Assembly: GCF_016702655.1 (NCBI RefSeq)
Contig: NZ_JADJDO010000009.1
Coordinates: 1-64,000 of the forward strand
DNA from: Ideonella sp.
Lineage (GTDB): Bacteria > Pseudomonadota > Gammaproteobacteria > Burkholderiales > Burkholderiaceae_C
Length of the DNA: 64,000 nt
Direction of reading: 5' to 3'
Shown in pieces: positions 34,930 through 42,024 of this stretch (position 1 is its first letter; every line of letters starts with the position of its first letter). The position numbers and the translations under genes were made by a program. Below the pieces are notes generated by a model. The model was not told the origin of the DNA and ran no database searches. It saw only the letters and a list, made by a program, of their open reading frames with translations.

Positions 34930-35925
34930 ATGAAGAAGTCTTTGAAACTGACCCTCCTCGCACTGGCTGCCGCCGCGTTCGCGCTGCCGGCCGCGGCACA
35001 GACGGTGCTCAAGTTCAGCCATACCGATCAGCAGGCGGGCGCACGCCAGGCATCGGCACAGCTGTTCGCGAAGAAGGTCGAGGAACTGACGCAGGGCCGC
35101 TACAAGGTGCAGGTGTTCTGCTGCAGCCAGCTCGGCAACGACCCGAAGAACATCGAGCAGCTCGCGCTCGGCGGCATCGACTTCACGGTCTCGTCGACCG
35201 GCTCCTACGCGCCGCACGTGCCGAGCCTGAACCTGACCATGCTGCCCTTCATCGTCGAAGGCTACAAGCAAGGCTGGCGCTTCTACGACGAGAGCAAGTG
35301 GCTGCAGGAGCAGACCGCCAAGGCGCCGGCCAAGGGCTTTCGCTTCCTCGCGACCTGGGAGGCGGGCTTCCGCAACATGACGACCAAGGAGCCGCTGAAC
35401 TCGCCGGCCCAGGCCAAGGGCATGAAGCTGCGCACCTTCCCGAACGAGATGATGCGCTGGTCGCTCGAAGCGATGGGCTTCACGATCCAGATCATGCCGC
35501 TGCCAGAGGTTTTCCTCGCGATCCAGCAAGGCGCGGTCCAGGGCCAGGAGAACCCGATCGACACCATCTACTCGAACAAGTTCTACGAGGTGGCGCCGCA
35601 CGTCACGCTGACGAACCACGTCTACAGCCCGATCCCGCTCGCGATCAGCGAGAAGACCTGGCAGAAGCTGTCGCCGGCCGACCAGAAGGCCGTCACCGAA
35701 GCCGCCAAGATCGCCGGCAAGTTCAGCCGCGAGATGATCGCCGGCAACGACGACAACCAGTTGAAGGAGATGACCTCGCGCGGCGCGAAGGTCAACGCCA
35801 AGCCGGACCTGGCCGCGTTCCGCGAGGCGGTCAAGCCGGCCTACGACAAGGCGCGCGAGAAGTACGGCGCCGACGTCGACAAGGTGCTCGCCGAGGCCGC
35901 GGAAATCCGCAAGACCACCAAGTAG
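34930..35925 (+). CDS. dctP: TRAP transporter substrate-binding protein (DctP family)
   Basis: A 331-residue periplasmic binding protein. The signal peptide is residues 1-23 (LLALAAAAFALPAAAQ). The mature protein begins TVLKFSHTDQ and has VEELTQGRYKVQVF, the ligand arginine region MKLRTFPNEMMRWSLEAMG, and PLPEVFLAIQQGAVQGQENPID, all typical of DctP proteins for organic and sugar acids. A ribosome site GGAG precedes the ATG at 34930. It stands directly before dctQ and dctM. From the neighbours the ligand may be a tetronate, aldonate or similar acid. Confidence 0.94.
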   Translation: MKKSLKLTLLALAAAAFALPAAAQTVLKFSHTDQQAGARQASAQLFAKKVEELTQGRYKVQVFCCSQLGNDPKNIEQLALGGIDFTVSSTGSYAPHVPSLNLTMLPFIVEGYKQGWRFYDESKWLQEQTAKAPAKGFRFLATWEAGFRNMTTKEPLNSPAQAKGMKLRTFPNEMMRWSLEAMGFTIQIMPLPEVFLAIQQGAVQGQENPIDTIYSNKFYEVAPHVTLTNHVYSPIPLAISEKTWQKLSPADQKAVTEAAKIAGKFSREMIAGNDDNQLKEMTSRGAKVNAKPDLAAFREAVKPAYDKAREKYGADVDKVLAEAAEIRKTTK

Positions 35926-35931
35926 AGCCCC

Positions 35932-36459
35932 GTGCAGGCTGCGCCCATGCTCGGGCCGGTGGCCCCGGCTCCCCTGCCCGTCCGCCTGGTCGGGCGGCTG
36001 GTCGACTGGACGGTGATCGCCATCGGCGCCGTGATGGCGACGATGGTGTTCGTCAACGTCTGCCTGCACCTCTTCCACAAGGACCTGGCCTGGGTCACCG
36101 AATTCGGCGAGCTGCTGATGGTGTGGGTGACCTTCCTCGGCGGCGCCTGCGCGGCGCAGCGCGGCGCGCACATGACGATCACCGAGTTCATCGACAAGCT
36201 CGCGCCGCCGCAACGGCGCTGGGCCGACCTGGCCGTGCAGTCGGCCTGTCTGGCGATGCTGCTCGTGCTGGTGCGCTACGGCTGGTCGCTCGTGAATGCC
36301 AACTGGGGCAACCAGTTGACCGTGCTCGAGTGGCCGATGGCCCTGCAGTACATGGGCATGGCGGTGGGCTGCAGCCTGATGGCGCTGTTCGTCGCCTGGG
36401 ACCTGTGGCAGATCGCGCGCGGCGTGCCGCGCGAGATCCGCTACCTCGCCAACGAGTAG
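35932..36459 (+). CDS. dctQ: TRAP transporter small permease (DctQ)
   Basis: A 175-residue membrane protein with four helices: WTVIAIGAVMATMVFVNVCL, GELLMVWVTFLGGACAAQRG, AVQSACLAMLLVLVRYGW and YMGMAVGCSLMALFVAWDL. The motif WVTFLGGACAAQRGAHMTI is the family signature. It starts with GTG at 35932, 6 nt after dctP, and dctM follows after 4 nt. With DctM it forms the membrane part of the TRAP importer. Confidence 0.92.
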   Translation: MQAAPMLGPVAPAPLPVRLVGRLVDWTVIAIGAVMATMVFVNVCLHLFHKDLAWVTEFGELLMVWVTFLGGACAAQRGAHMTITEFIDKLAPPQRRWADLAVQSACLAMLLVLVRYGWSLVNANWGNQLTVLEWPMALQYMGMAVGCSLMALFVAWDLWQIARGVPREIRYLANE

Positions 36460-36463
36460 GACG

Positions 36464-37753
36464 ATGCTCGCGCTGACCCTGTTCGGCGTCTTCTTCGCCA
36501 TCGCGCTGGCGGGCGTGCCGCTGCTCTACGCCATCCTCATCACCACCACCGGCATCATCGCGCTGCAGGGCCTCGGGCATCCGCTGGAGACGATCTTCTT
36601 GTCCTTCATCGGCGGCGTGGAGCCCTTCATCCTGCTCGCGGTGCCGCTGTTCATCTTCGCCGGCGAACTGCTCGCGCAGGGCGGCGTGGGCAAGCGCATC
36701 GTCGAATTCGCGCGCGTGCTCTTCGGCTGGCTGCCGGGCGGCCTGGGCGTCGTCACGGTCATCAGCTGCACGATGTTCGGCGGCGTCTCGGGCTCTGCGA
36801 TCGCCGACACCGCGGCGATCGGCTCGCTCGTCATTCCGGCCATGGTCGCGCGCGGCTACTCGCGCGGCTTCGCCGCCGCCTTGCTCGCGGTCGCCGGCAC
36901 GGTGGCGCTGCTGATGCCGCTGTCGATCCCCTTCCTCGTCTATGCCTTCATCTCCGGCGTGTCGATGCGCACGCTGTCGATGGCCGGCCTGCTGCCGGCG
37001 CTGGCGACCGCGGTGGCGCTGATCGTGATGTGCATGTGGCACGGCAGGAAGACCGGCGTGGACAACGGCGACGATCGCTCGACGCCGGCGCAGATCTGGG
37101 CCGCGACGAAGGACGCCGGGCCGGCGCTGCTGATGCCGGTGATCATCGTCGGCGGCATCTGGAGCGGCCAGTTCACGCCCAGCGAGTCGGCCGCGGTGGC
37201 GGTGTTCTACGGCCTGGCGGTCTCGCTGTACTACTACAAGGACTTGACCTGGCGCCACATCCCGCAGCTGCTGCTCAACGCCTTTGCCACCAGCGCCACG
37301 GTGATGCTGGTCATCGGTGCGACCGGCGCGATGGCGTGGCTCATCACCGTCGAGCAGGTCGCGGTGCAGATGGCCGAGTGGATCCAGCTCGTGGCCACCG
37401 AGCAATGGATGTTCCTGATCCTGTTCAACATCTGCCTGCTGCTGCTGGGCATCTTCATCGAGCCGCTGCCGGCGATGCTGCTGTGCGCGCCGCTGTTCCT
37501 GCCGCTGGCCAAGCACTTCGGCATGGACATGGTGCACATCGGCGTCGTCATGACCGCCAACCTGGCGATCGCCCTGTACACGCCGCCGGTCGGCGGTACG
37601 CTTTTCGTCGCGGCCAGGCTGGCCAAGGCCGGCATCGGCGAGATCACCAAGCACCTGTGGCCGCTGATGGCCGCCACTTTCAGCGTCGTGCTGCTGATCA
37701 CCTACCTGCCGTGGCTGTCGCTGTGGTTCCCGCGCTGGCTGCAGTCGCTGTGA
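36464..37753 (+). CDS. dctM: TRAP transporter large permease (DctM)
   Basis: A 429-residue membrane protein, normal size for DctM, with about twelve helices. Recognisable are GVEPFILLAVPLFIFAGELL, TMFGGVSGSAIADTAAIGS, SIPFLVYAFISGVSM, SGQFTPSESAAVAVFYGL and TANLAIALYTPPVGGTLFVAA. It carries the sodium-driven transport channel of the DctPQM importer. The ribosome site and the short spacing to dctQ show cotranslation in the operon. Confidence 0.95.
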   Translation: MLALTLFGVFFAIALAGVPLLYAILITTTGIIALQGLGHPLETIFLSFIGGVEPFILLAVPLFIFAGELLAQGGVGKRIVEFARVLFGWLPGGLGVVTVISCTMFGGVSGSAIADTAAIGSLVIPAMVARGYSRGFAAALLAVAGTVALLMPLSIPFLVYAFISGVSMRTLSMAGLLPALATAVALIVMCMWHGRKTGVDNGDDRSTPAQIWAATKDAGPALLMPVIIVGGIWSGQFTPSESAAVAVFYGLAVSLYYYKDLTWRHIPQLLLNAFATSATVMLVIGATGAMAWLITVEQVAVQMAEWIQLVATEQWMFLILFNICLLLLGIFIEPLPAMLLCAPLFLPLAKHFGMDMVHIGVVMTANLAIALYTPPVGGTLFVAARLAKAGIGEITKHLWPLMAATFSVVLLITYLPWLSLWFPRWLQSL

Positions 37754-37768
37754 GCCGACGAACCCCGC

Positions 37769-37885
37769 ATGAACCCGTCCTTCCTCCTCCGCACGGCGCG
37801 AGCCGCACGACCGGCGCGGCCGCCCGGCGGCGCGGTCCGGCGCTTCGCCGATCTGGCGAAGAACGTGAAACTGCGGCGCGACTGA
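37769..37885 (+). CDS. Possible small open frame between dctM and the ABM gene
   Basis: A 38-codon frame that begins ATGAACCC at 37769 and ends RRFADLAKNVKLRRD. It is proline- and arginine-rich and I do not recognise it. It fills the only sizeable gap in the operon, which could also be plain spacer or decayed coding DNA. Confidence 0.2.
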   Translation: MNPSFLLRTARAARPARPPGGAVRRFADLAKNVKLRRD

Positions 37886-37905
37886 CCTCCTCACGGAGTT
37901 GCACC

Positions 37906-38196
37906 TTGCTGGCCCTCGTCGTCGAATTCCGCATCAAGCCCCAGTACGTCGACGCCTTCGCGCAGGCCATCGCGGAGAATGCGCGCGCGTCGCGCGACAC
38001 CGAACCCGGCTGCCGGCAGTTCGACATCTGCCGCGACCCGGACGATGCGCAGCTCTTCTTCCTCTACGAGCTCTACGACGACGAGGCGGCGATCCAGGCG
38101 CACCTGGCGTCGGCGCATTTCCTGGGCATGGACGCGGCGAGCGCCGGCTGGGTCGAGCGCAAGACGGTCCGTCGCTACGTGAGGACCTCGCCATGA
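37906..38196 (+). CDS. Antibiotic biosynthesis monooxygenase (ABM/YgiN-LsrG-like) domain protein
   Basis: A 96-residue single-domain protein with the ABM ferredoxin-like fold: LALVVEFRIKPQYVDAFAQAI, ARASRDTEPGCRQFDICRDP, FFLYELYDDEAAIQAHLASAHF. Members act as small cofactor-free oxygenases or isomerases; LsrG acts on a phosphorylated sugar-like compound, which fits a sugar-acid operon. The start is a TTG at 37906 after an ACGGAG ribosome site; no ATG is available. The stop overlaps the otnK start (ATGA), so it belongs to the operon. Confidence 0.85.
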   Translation: MLALVVEFRIKPQYVDAFAQAIAENARASRDTEPGCRQFDICRDPDDAQLFFLYELYDDEAAIQAHLASAHFLGMDAASAGWVERKTVRRYVRTSP

Positions 38197-39476
38197 TGAG
38201 CTTGAAGCTCGGCTGCATCGCCGACGACTTCACCGGCGGCACCGACCTCGCCAACAACCTCGTTCGCGCCGGCATGCGAACGGTGCAGGCGATCGGCGTG
38301 CCTGCGCCCGACGCGGCGACGGCGGCCGATGCCGACGCCGTCGTCGTCGCCCTCAAGTCGCGCACCGCGCCGGTCGGGGAGGCGGTGGCGCAGTCGGTCG
38401 CCGCGGCGCGCTGGCTGCGCGCGCAGGGCGCGCGGCAGATCTACTTCAAGGTCTGCTCGACCTTCGACTCGACACCGCGAGGCAACATCGGACCGGTCGC
38501 CGAGGCGCTGATGGACGAGCTGCAGGCGGGGTTCGTCGTCATCACGCCGGCCTTCCCGGAGAACGCGCGCACCGTGTTCAAGGGCCACCTGTTCGTCGGC
38601 GACCTGCTGCTGTCGAACAGCTCGATGCGCCATCACCCGCTGACGCCCATGACCGACGCCAACCTGGTGCGCGTGCTGCAGGCGCAGCTCGACCCAGCGC
38701 GCGGCCGCCGGGTCGGGCTGATCGACTACCACTGCGTGGCCCAGGGTGCGGCGGCGATCGGACGGCGCATCGAGGCGCTGCGCGCCGAGGGCGTCTCGCT
38801 CGCCATCGTCGACGCGCTCGGCGACGACGATCTGCGCACGCTCGCGCAGGCGGTGGCGGGCCAGGCGCTCGTCGTCGCCGGTTCGGGCCTGGCGATCGGC
38901 ATCCCGGCGCTGCACGGCATGGAAGCCAACGCTCAGGCGGCGACGCTGCCGCCGCCGCGCGGCGCGCGCGCCATCGTCTCGGGCAGTTGCTCGGCGGCGA
39001 CGAACGCGCAGGTCGCATCCTTCGTCGCCGCCGGCGGCGCGTCGTTCGCGATCGATCCGCTCCAGCTTGACGGCGCAGGCGACGTGATCGGCCGGGCGCT
39101 CGCGTTCGCGCAGGCCCACCTCGCAGACGGACCGGTGCTCGTGCACGCCACCGCCGAGCCCGCCGCGGTGCGCGCGGTGCAGCAGCAGCTCGGGGCCGAA
39201 CGCGCCGGCGCGCTCGTCGAGGAGGCGCTGTCGCGCATCGCCGTCGCGCTCGTCGAAGGTGGCGTCGACCAGCTCGTCGTCGCCGGCGGCGAGACCTCCG
39301 GCGCGTGCGTGCAGGCGCTCGGCATCACGCAGCTGCGCATCGGCCCGCAGATCGACCCCGGCGTGCCGTGGTGCCATGCGCGTACGCCGCATCGCGCCGA
39401 AGGGCTGCACCTGGCGTTGAAGTCGGGCAACTTCGGCGGCGTCGACTTCTTCCATCGCGCGTTCGACAAGCCATGA
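38193..39476 (+). CDS. otnK: Four-carbon acid sugar kinase (3-oxo-tetronate kinase, DUF1537)
   Basis: A 427-residue kinase of the two-domain DUF1537 family. The N-terminal domain opens with KLGCIADDFTGGTDLANNLV and has FKVCSTFDSTPRGNIGPVAEAL and VITPAFPENARTVFKGHLFVG, the substrate side; the C-terminal nucleotide domain has AIVSGSCSAATNAQV and LVVAGGETSGACVQALG. The form and the class II aldolase partner match OtnK, which phosphorylates 3-oxo-tetronate, rather than the D-threonate kinase type paired with PdxA2. Starts at ATG 38193 overlapping the ABM gene stop; its own stop overlaps otnC. Confidence 0.92.
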   Translation: MMSLKLGCIADDFTGGTDLANNLVRAGMRTVQAIGVPAPDAATAADADAVVVALKSRTAPVGEAVAQSVAAARWLRAQGARQIYFKVCSTFDSTPRGNIGPVAEALMDELQAGFVVITPAFPENARTVFKGHLFVGDLLLSNSSMRHHPLTPMTDANLVRVLQAQLDPARGRRVGLIDYHCVAQGAAAIGRRIEALRAEGVSLAIVDALGDDDLRTLAQAVAGQALVVAGSGLAIGIPALHGMEANAQAATLPPPRGARAIVSGSCSAATNAQVASFVAAGGASFAIDPLQLDGAGDVIGRALAFAQAHLADGPVLVHATAEPAAVRAVQQQLGAERAGALVEEALSRIAVALVEGGVDQLVVAGGETSGACVQALGITQLRIGPQIDPGVPWCHARTPHRAEGLHLALKSGNFGGVDFFHRAFDKP

Positions 39477-40144
39477 AAGACGAAGCCGCCCTGCGCCACG
39501 AGATCTGCCGCGTCGGCCGCTCGCTCTTTGAGCGCGGCTACGTGCACGCGACGGCCGGCAACATCAGCGTGCGCCTGGGCGACGACGACGACGGCGGTTT
39601 CCTCATCACGCCGACCGACGCCTGCCTCGGCAACCTGCGGCCCGCGCGGCTGGCGCGCCTGGACGCGCAAGGCACGCAGATCGACGGCGACCGCGCGAGC
39701 AAGACGCTCGCGCTGCACCGGCGCATCTACGTCAGCGCGCCCGACGCGCGCTGCGTGATCCACACCCACAGCACGCATCTTGTCGCCCTCACGCTGCAGG
39801 GCGCGTGGAGCGAGGACGACGTGCTGCCGCCGATCACGCCCTACTTCGTGATGAAGGTCGGCCACGTGCCGTTCGTGCCCTACCGTGCGCCCGGCGACGC
39901 CGAGGTCGGCGACCTCGTCGCGGCGCGCATCGCGGCGATGGCCGCGCGCGGCACGCCGATCCGCGCCGTGCTGCTAGACCGCCTCGGGCCGAACGTCTGG
40001 CACCGCTCGCCCGCCGAGGCGAGCGCGGTGCTCGAGGAACTCGAGGAGACGGCGCGGCTGTGGCTGACCTGCAAGCCGCGCCCCGCCCCGCTGACCGCCG
40101 AACAGATCGAGACGCTGCGCCAGCGCTTCGGCGCGGCCTGGTAG
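39473..40144 (+). CDS. otnC: Class II aldolase/adducin family, 3-oxo-tetronate 4-phosphate decarboxylase
   Basis: A 223-residue metal enzyme of the class II aldolase fold. GYVHATAGNISVRLG is the phosphate/substrate loop, ITPTDACLGNLRPARLARLD the next family block, and the zinc histidines are His97 and His99 in VIHTHSTHLVAL. In the pathway it decarboxylates 3-oxo-tetronate 4-phosphate to dihydroxyacetone phosphate. Residue 78 is Thr in RASKTLALHRRIY, where relatives known to me have Glu in the SKE motif, the residue taken as acid-base in related aldolases. Last gene of the operon; its start overlaps otnK. Confidence 0.88.
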   Translation: MKDEAALRHEICRVGRSLFERGYVHATAGNISVRLGDDDDGGFLITPTDACLGNLRPARLARLDAQGTQIDGDRASKTLALHRRIYVSAPDARCVIHTHSTHLVALTLQGAWSEDDVLPPITPYFVMKVGHVPFVPYRAPGDAEVGDLVAARIAAMAARGTPIRAVLLDRLGPNVWHRSPAEASAVLEELEETARLWLTCKPRPAPLTAEQIETLRQRFGAAW

Positions 40145-40249
40145 GGCGCACTTCGCCGCACGCTGAGGGGCGGCCGGCGGCTGCAATGTCAAGAGGTCGC
40201 CGAGCAACGACGCATTGAGGAACATGCCGGCCGGAATGCGCCGCCGAAT

Positions 40250-40393
40250 TGTCGAAGCCGGATCCGGCGCATCTGCGAGGCGGTGGGCCCGAAGATCGCG
40301 GACCTGAAGCGCGTACGCATCGGCAACGTAATGCTCGGCGACCTGCCTTTGTGGCAGAGGCGCTGCTTGCGGATGGTCGAGCGCTTCGCCTGA
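40250..40393 (+). pseudogene. 3' fragment of a second rluF-like gene
   Basis: In the frame that ends at the TGA at 40391-40393, codons from 40262 read IRRICEAVGPKIADLKRVRI then GNVMLGDLPLWQRRCLRMVE and RFA. This lines up without gaps with the last 44 residues of the pseudouridine synthase gene at 29941-31014 (IRRMCEAVGLKVTGLKRVRI and following). Upstream of 40250 the likeness ends and no S4 or catalytic domain is present. It is a dead remnant, diverged from the intact copy at roughly a third of its residues. Confidence 0.85.
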
Positions 40394-40581
40394 CATGCCA
40401 TCGCGAGCCCGCAGCTTCTAGCGACTGCCGGCCCGTTCCTCCACTGACAGGCACTGGCGCTGCCTGGCAGGCCACTGCCCGCAGTAGCCAAAGGTGTGAA
40501 CGGCGCGGTCCGAACACTGCACGTGCTCCCCTCGAAGTAGGGGGGTGACAGCCGGCATGCAAGCTCGCACACTTTGTTGCA

Positions 40582-40603
40582 GGTACCCGAGGTCTCGGGT
40601 ACC
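40582..40603. promoter_or_regulatory. Perfect 22-nt palindrome upstream of the PEP-CTERM gene
   Basis: GGTACCCGAG at 40582-40591 and CTCGGGTACC at 40594-40603 are perfect complements with a 2-nt centre. It lies 36 nt before the PEP-CTERM start codon. It could be an operator or, with the following CGGCTTGTTGAATTT, a weak terminator of upstream transcription. Which one is not decided by the sequence. Confidence 0.5.
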
Positions 40604-40638
40604 GGCTTGTTGAATTTCAAGATGTGATTGGAGATCCA

Positions 40639-41184
40639 ATGAAACCTGTTCTCAGCATGATTGCCACGGCAATGTTGGTTGCAGCATCCGGATCGGCACT
40701 GGCCTCGACTTCCGTGATTGGCGGCAAAAATATCAGCCCCAATTTGAGCGACATTGGCAACCCGCCCCCAGCATCAGCCATCGTCACCAACGCCGGGCTC
40801 GAGTGGGTTTGGGCCAATCCATGCGGCGGCGTAGCCGATGCGGAGTGCGGCGGCGGCAATCTCGGCGTGATGCTTCACAGCGGGTTCGGCTTCGCGTCGG
40901 ACGCCCAATGGCTCACCTGGGGCAGCTTGGCGGCCTTCCAGGGTGCCTGGGGAGGCGTGACCTGCGCCTCGCCACAGTTCAGCCTCTCGTTCGACCATTG
41001 CGACGAGGGCGACATGCTGGCGGGCTACATCTGGGGTTCGCCGCTGACCGATCCGGCGCAGGCTGCGAATTCGTACAGCGAAACCTTCCTCGTACGCGTC
41101 GTTCCCGAGCCTGAGACCTATGCGCTGATGCTCGCCGGCCTCGGATTGCTGGGCCTCATCGCGCGCCGCCGCCAGCGCGGCTGA
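40639..41184 (+). CDS. PEP-CTERM sorting domain protein
   Basis: A 181-residue exported protein. The signal peptide covers residues 1-24 (MIATAMLVAASGSALAS), and the C-terminus is a textbook PEP-CTERM tripartite signal: VPEPETYALMLAGLGLLGLI followed by the basic tail ARRRQRG. Exosortase A removes such tails and hands the protein to the surface. The middle is small, Gly- and Ser-rich with four cysteines (NPCGGVADAECGGG, TCASPQFSLSFDHCDEG) and no known domain. No exosortase gene is in the window, but the polysaccharide locus at 14.8-25.5 kb is of the kind linked with exosortase A. A GGAG ribosome site precedes the ATG. Confidence 0.92.
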   Translation: MKPVLSMIATAMLVAASGSALASTSVIGGKNISPNLSDIGNPPPASAIVTNAGLEWVWANPCGGVADAECGGGNLGVMLHSGFGFASDAQWLTWGSLAAFQGAWGGVTCASPQFSLSFDHCDEGDMLAGYIWGSPLTDPAQAANSYSETFLVRVVPEPETYALMLAGLGLLGLIARRRQRG

Positions 41185-41226
41185 CACTTGGCCAGCGCGG
41201 CCCGGGTACGGTCCGCGAACCATGTT

Positions 41227-41250
41227 ACGGGGCGCCTTGGGGCGCCCCGT
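41227..41250. terminator. Hairpin terminator after the PEP-CTERM gene
   Basis: A 10-bp perfect stem ACGGGGCGCC / GGCGCCCCGT with a TTGG loop, followed by TTCATTT. It lies between the convergent PEP-CTERM and fumarylpyruvate hydrolase genes and may serve both directions. Confidence 0.75.
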
Positions 41251-41319
41251 TCATTTCCTGGATCGCCTGCGACAGTGCGTGAAGAAGCGATCTGGCTTGC
41301 CTGCCCGCGCCGACTCGCG

Positions 41320-42024
41320 CTAATGCGCCGCCCCCACCTGCAGCACGATGCTGCCCAGTCCCTCGATGCGGCCCTCGAGCCGGTCGCCGGCAACGACCGG
41401 CCCGACGCCCTCGGGGGTGCCGGTGAAGATCAGGTCGCCCTGTTGCAGGTGGTAATACATCGACAAGTCGGCGATCAGCTCCGGGATGCTCCAGATCAGC
41501 TTGTCGATATCGGACTGCTGGCGCATCTGGCCGTTGACCGAAAGTTCGATCGCACCGTGCTCGATCAGCCGGCCCGGCATCGCGACGACCTCGGAGACGA
41601 CCGACGACTCCTCGACGTCCTTGCCCAAGTCCCAGGGCCGGCCCTTGTCGCGCGCAGCGAGTTGCAGGTCGCGGCGCGTCATGTCCAGGCCGCATGCGTA
41701 GCCGTAGATCAGCGCCGCAGCGTCTGCCGGCGCGACGCGAAAGCCTGACTTGCCGATCACGACCACGAGCTCCATCTCGTGGTGGAAGTTGCTCGTGCCC
41801 GGTGGGTAGGCCACGGTCGCGCCGGAAGGCGCCAGCGTCTGCGGCGACTTCGTGAAGTAGAACGGCTGCTCGGCGCTCTTGTCGACCGGCCGCCCCATTT
41901 CCTGCGCATGGGCGTGGTAGTTGCGGCCGACGAAGAACAGGCGGTTGACTGGCAGGCGTTCGGCCTTGCCGCGCACCGGCAGCGAGGGCAGCGGTAGTGG
42001 GTTCCAGAGGTAGGTCGTGGTCAT
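41320..42024 (-). CDS. nagK: Fumarylacetoacetate hydrolase family, fumarylpyruvate hydrolase
   Basis: A 234-residue hydrolase of the FAH family that splits fumarylpyruvate to fumarate and pyruvate at the end of the gentisate pathway. Visible are LFFVGRNYHAHAQEMGRP, PFYFTKSPQTLAPSGATV, the metal residues in SNFHHEMELVVVIGKSG, and GYACGLDMTRRDLQLAARDKGRPWDLGKD, GDLIFTGTPEGVGPV. The order and length match NagK-type enzymes. Its ATG at 42024 overlaps the gentisate dioxygenase stop by four bases, which supports the assignment. The glutathione-dependent maleylpyruvate isomerase usually needed before it is not in the window. Confidence 0.92.
   Translation of the reverse strand: MTTTYLWNPLPLPSLPVRGKAERLPVNRLFFVGRNYHAHAQEMGRPVDKSAEQPFYFTKSPQTLAPSGATVAYPPGTSNFHHEMELVVVIGKSGFRVAPADAAALIYGYACGLDMTRRDLQLAARDKGRPWDLGKDVEESSVVSEVVAMPGRLIEHGAIELSVNGQMRQQSDIDKLIWSIPELIADLSMYYHLQQGDLIFTGTPEGVGPVVAGDRLEGRIEGLGSIVLQVGAAH

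Larger units (their letters stand above)
40145..40638. other. Spacer holding an rluF fragment and palindromes
   Basis: Between otnC and the PEP-CTERM gene. It holds the rluF-like fragment at 40250-40393 and a perfect palindrome at 40582-40603. The rest shows no gene. The stretch from about 40,560 onward is AT-richer and should hold the promoter of the PEP-CTERM gene. Confidence 0.5.

Noticed and set aside
40461..40480. Possible sigma-54 promoter (TGGCAG...TGCC) before the PEP-CTERM gene
   Set aside because: The distance between the GG and GC elements is one base short, and the string is mostly a palindrome; too weak to call.
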